A stretch of 7,316 nt of DNA from S012-109 sp964425105 (GTDB taxonomy: Bacteria; Pseudomonadota; Gammaproteobacteria; SZUA-140), in the NCBI GenBank assembly GCA_964425105.1, contig CAYRLE010000098.1, forward strand, positions 1-7,316. The letters run 5' to 3'. This document shows, one piece after another, positions 6,379-7,316 of this stretch; position 1 is the first letter of the stretch, and each line of letters starts with the position of its first letter. The notes below the pieces were generated by a model. The model was not told where the DNA came from, did no database searches, and saw only the letters and a program-made list of their open reading frames with translations. Position numbers and translations under genes: made by a program.

Positions 6379-7316
6379 ATGGTTCATTCTCCGTTCGCCA
6401 AAGTGTTTTTTCTTTGTCTGCTGGCCCTTGCCGTGGCCCCGCTCTGGGCGCAACAGACGGCAAGGCCTGCTGCGCTGCTCACGGGTAAGGCGCCTGCCGC
6501 CCGGCTCTATTTCGAACCCAATGAGGGACAGCTGGACGCCGCAGTGCTTTATCTGGCACGCGCCCCTGGCTATCAGTTTTTTCTCACGGCCAGGGAGGCG
6601 GTCTGGCGGCTTCATGGGCGCTGGCCGGATACTGCCAGGCTCCACCCGGACGTGGTGATTCGTCTGCAGCTGGCGCCGGCCGCCCGTATCGAGCCCCGGC
6701 GGCGGCTGGCCCAGGTGAGCCATTATTACATCGGCAATGACCCGCGGCGCTGGCGGCGCGCGGTGCCGGCCTATGGGCGCATCCTCTATCAGGCTATCTA
6801 TCCCGGCATCGACCTGGTTTTCTATGGCCTGGATTCCCGGCTGGAATATGATTTCCGGGTGGCCCCGGGTGCCGACCCGGCCGCCATCGGGCTGGATTTC
6901 TCCGGGGTCGACCAAGTGCGGGTGGACGACGAGGGCAATCTGGTGCTGCAGCAGGGGGGCGCCAAGCTGGTGCATCACCGGCCCCTCGCCTATCAGGAGG
7001 TGGACGGGCAGAAAAGGGCCGTGGCGGCGGCCTACCAGCTCGTCCAGGGCAAGGTTTCGTTCCGCATCGCGGATTACGACCGCAGCCTGCCCCTGATCAT
7101 TGATCCGGCGGTCACCTTCGCCTCCTACCTGGGGGGCAGCGCGGACGACGAGATCTACGGCGTGGCCGCCGACGGCGCCGGCAACATCTATGTCACGGGC
7201 CGCACGGCATCCGCCGATTTTCCCATGGCCTCGGGTTCCAGTCTCTCGGGTAATGCCGATGCCTTCGTGAGCAAGTTCGATGCCAGTGGCAGTCTGTTGT
7301 TTTCGACATATCTGGG
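6379..7316 (+). CDS. SBBP beta-propeller repeat protein, N-terminal part (cut by window edge)
   Basis: The reading frame is open from ATG 6379 to the right edge (312 complete codons), so the C-terminal part is missing. GGAG (6367-6370) lies 8 bases before the ATG. Residues 1-24 are a signal peptide with cleavage likely after LWA. The N-terminal domain (about 43-243) matches the DUF7948-type domain that usually leads SBBP proteins: YFEPNEGQLD (44-53), HYYIGND (115-121), YPGIDLVFYG (141-150), LEYDFRVAPGADP (155-167) and DRSLPLIIDP (234-243). The first SBBP (PF06739) blade then begins, with SYLGGSADDEIYGVA, DGAGNIYVTG and DFP up to about residue 282, and the following DAFVSKFD...LLFSTYLG marks entry into the next blade. 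Full-length relatives carry many such repeats and often a C-terminal sorting or Ig-like domain; none of that is visible here. It is a secreted or surface protein of unknown function. It follows gene 4 after 23 bases and is probably in the same operon. Confidence 0.93.
   Translation, partial: MVHSPFAKVFFLCLLALAVAPLWAQQTARPAALLTGKAPAARLYFEPNEGQLDAAVLYLARAPGYQFFLTAREAVWRLHGRWPDTARLHPDVVIRLQLAPAARIEPRRRLAQVSHYYIGNDPRRWRRAVPAYGRILYQAIYPGIDLVFYGLDSRLEYDFRVAPGADPAAIGLDFSGVDQVRVDDEGNLVLQQGGAKLVHHRPLAYQEVDGQKRAVAAAYQLVQGKVSFRIADYDRSLPLIIDPAVTFASYLGGSADDEIYGVAADGAGNIYVTGRTASADFPMASGSSLSGNADAFVSKFDASGSLLFSTYL

Noticed and set aside
5429..6463. A 344-codon open frame on the - strand opposite the second barrel gene
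   Set aside because: It is a shadow of the sense gene, spans its end and the next gene's start, and has no signal peptide, domain or ribosome site.
6379..7316. Start of a CRISPR, prophage or insertion sequence at the right side
   Set aside because: No repeats with spacers, integrase, transposase or terminal inverted repeats are visible; the sequence is a continuous secreted-protein frame.

Overview
This window reads as a chromosomal segment of a Gram-negative bacterium. All five recognisable genes lie on the + strand. All five products start with or contain an apparent Sec signal peptide or membrane segments, so the whole window is devoted to the cell envelope. Base composition (fairly high GC with GC-rich third positions), the outer-membrane proteins and a REP-like palindrome near the left edge suit a proteobacterium, perhaps a gammaproteobacterium. 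That placement is an inference and was not tested by any search.

Layout. Positions 1-169 hold no convincing gene: there is a 14-bp perfect palindrome, a degenerate REP-like inverted repeat and the leader of gene 1. Gene 1 (170-997) encodes a periplasmic LolA-like protein of the 'outer membrane lipoprotein-sorting protein' type and ends at a very strong intrinsic terminator (1009-1042). Eight bases later a good sigma-70-type promoter begins (-35 TTGACC, 17-bp spacer, -10 TATAAC). It would produce a leader of about 150 nt that can fold into a closed multi-branch structure and that carries a possible 14-codon leader ORF. Gene 2 (about 1231-2775) is a DUF1302/alginate-export-like outer-membrane beta-barrel. 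Gene 3 (2833-5340) is a 12-TM RND transporter of the MMPL type. Gene 4 (5327-6355) overlaps gene 3 by 14 nt and is a second, unrecognised outer-membrane barrel-like protein. Gene 5 (6379 to beyond the right edge) is the N-terminal part of a secreted SBBP beta-propeller repeat protein with its usual DUF7948-type N-terminal domain. Genes 2-5 have gaps of 57, -14 and 23 nt and no visible terminator between them, so they probably form one operon.

How the genes may work together. An inner-membrane MMPL/RND pump, a soluble periplasmic LolA-like carrier and a DUF1302-like outer-membrane barrel would together form a route carrying a hydrophobic substrate (lipid, lipoprotein or lipid-like metabolite) from the inner to the outer membrane. 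No membrane-fusion adaptor or TolC-type channel is present in the window. The second barrel and the secreted beta-propeller are candidate accessory or surface components. The substrate cannot be read from the sequence. The least ordinary points are the structured leader before gene 2, the Trp/Gly/Gln-rich insert in the first periplasmic loop of the pump, the calcium-loop-like motif in the barrel, and the two extra envelope genes attached to the transporter.
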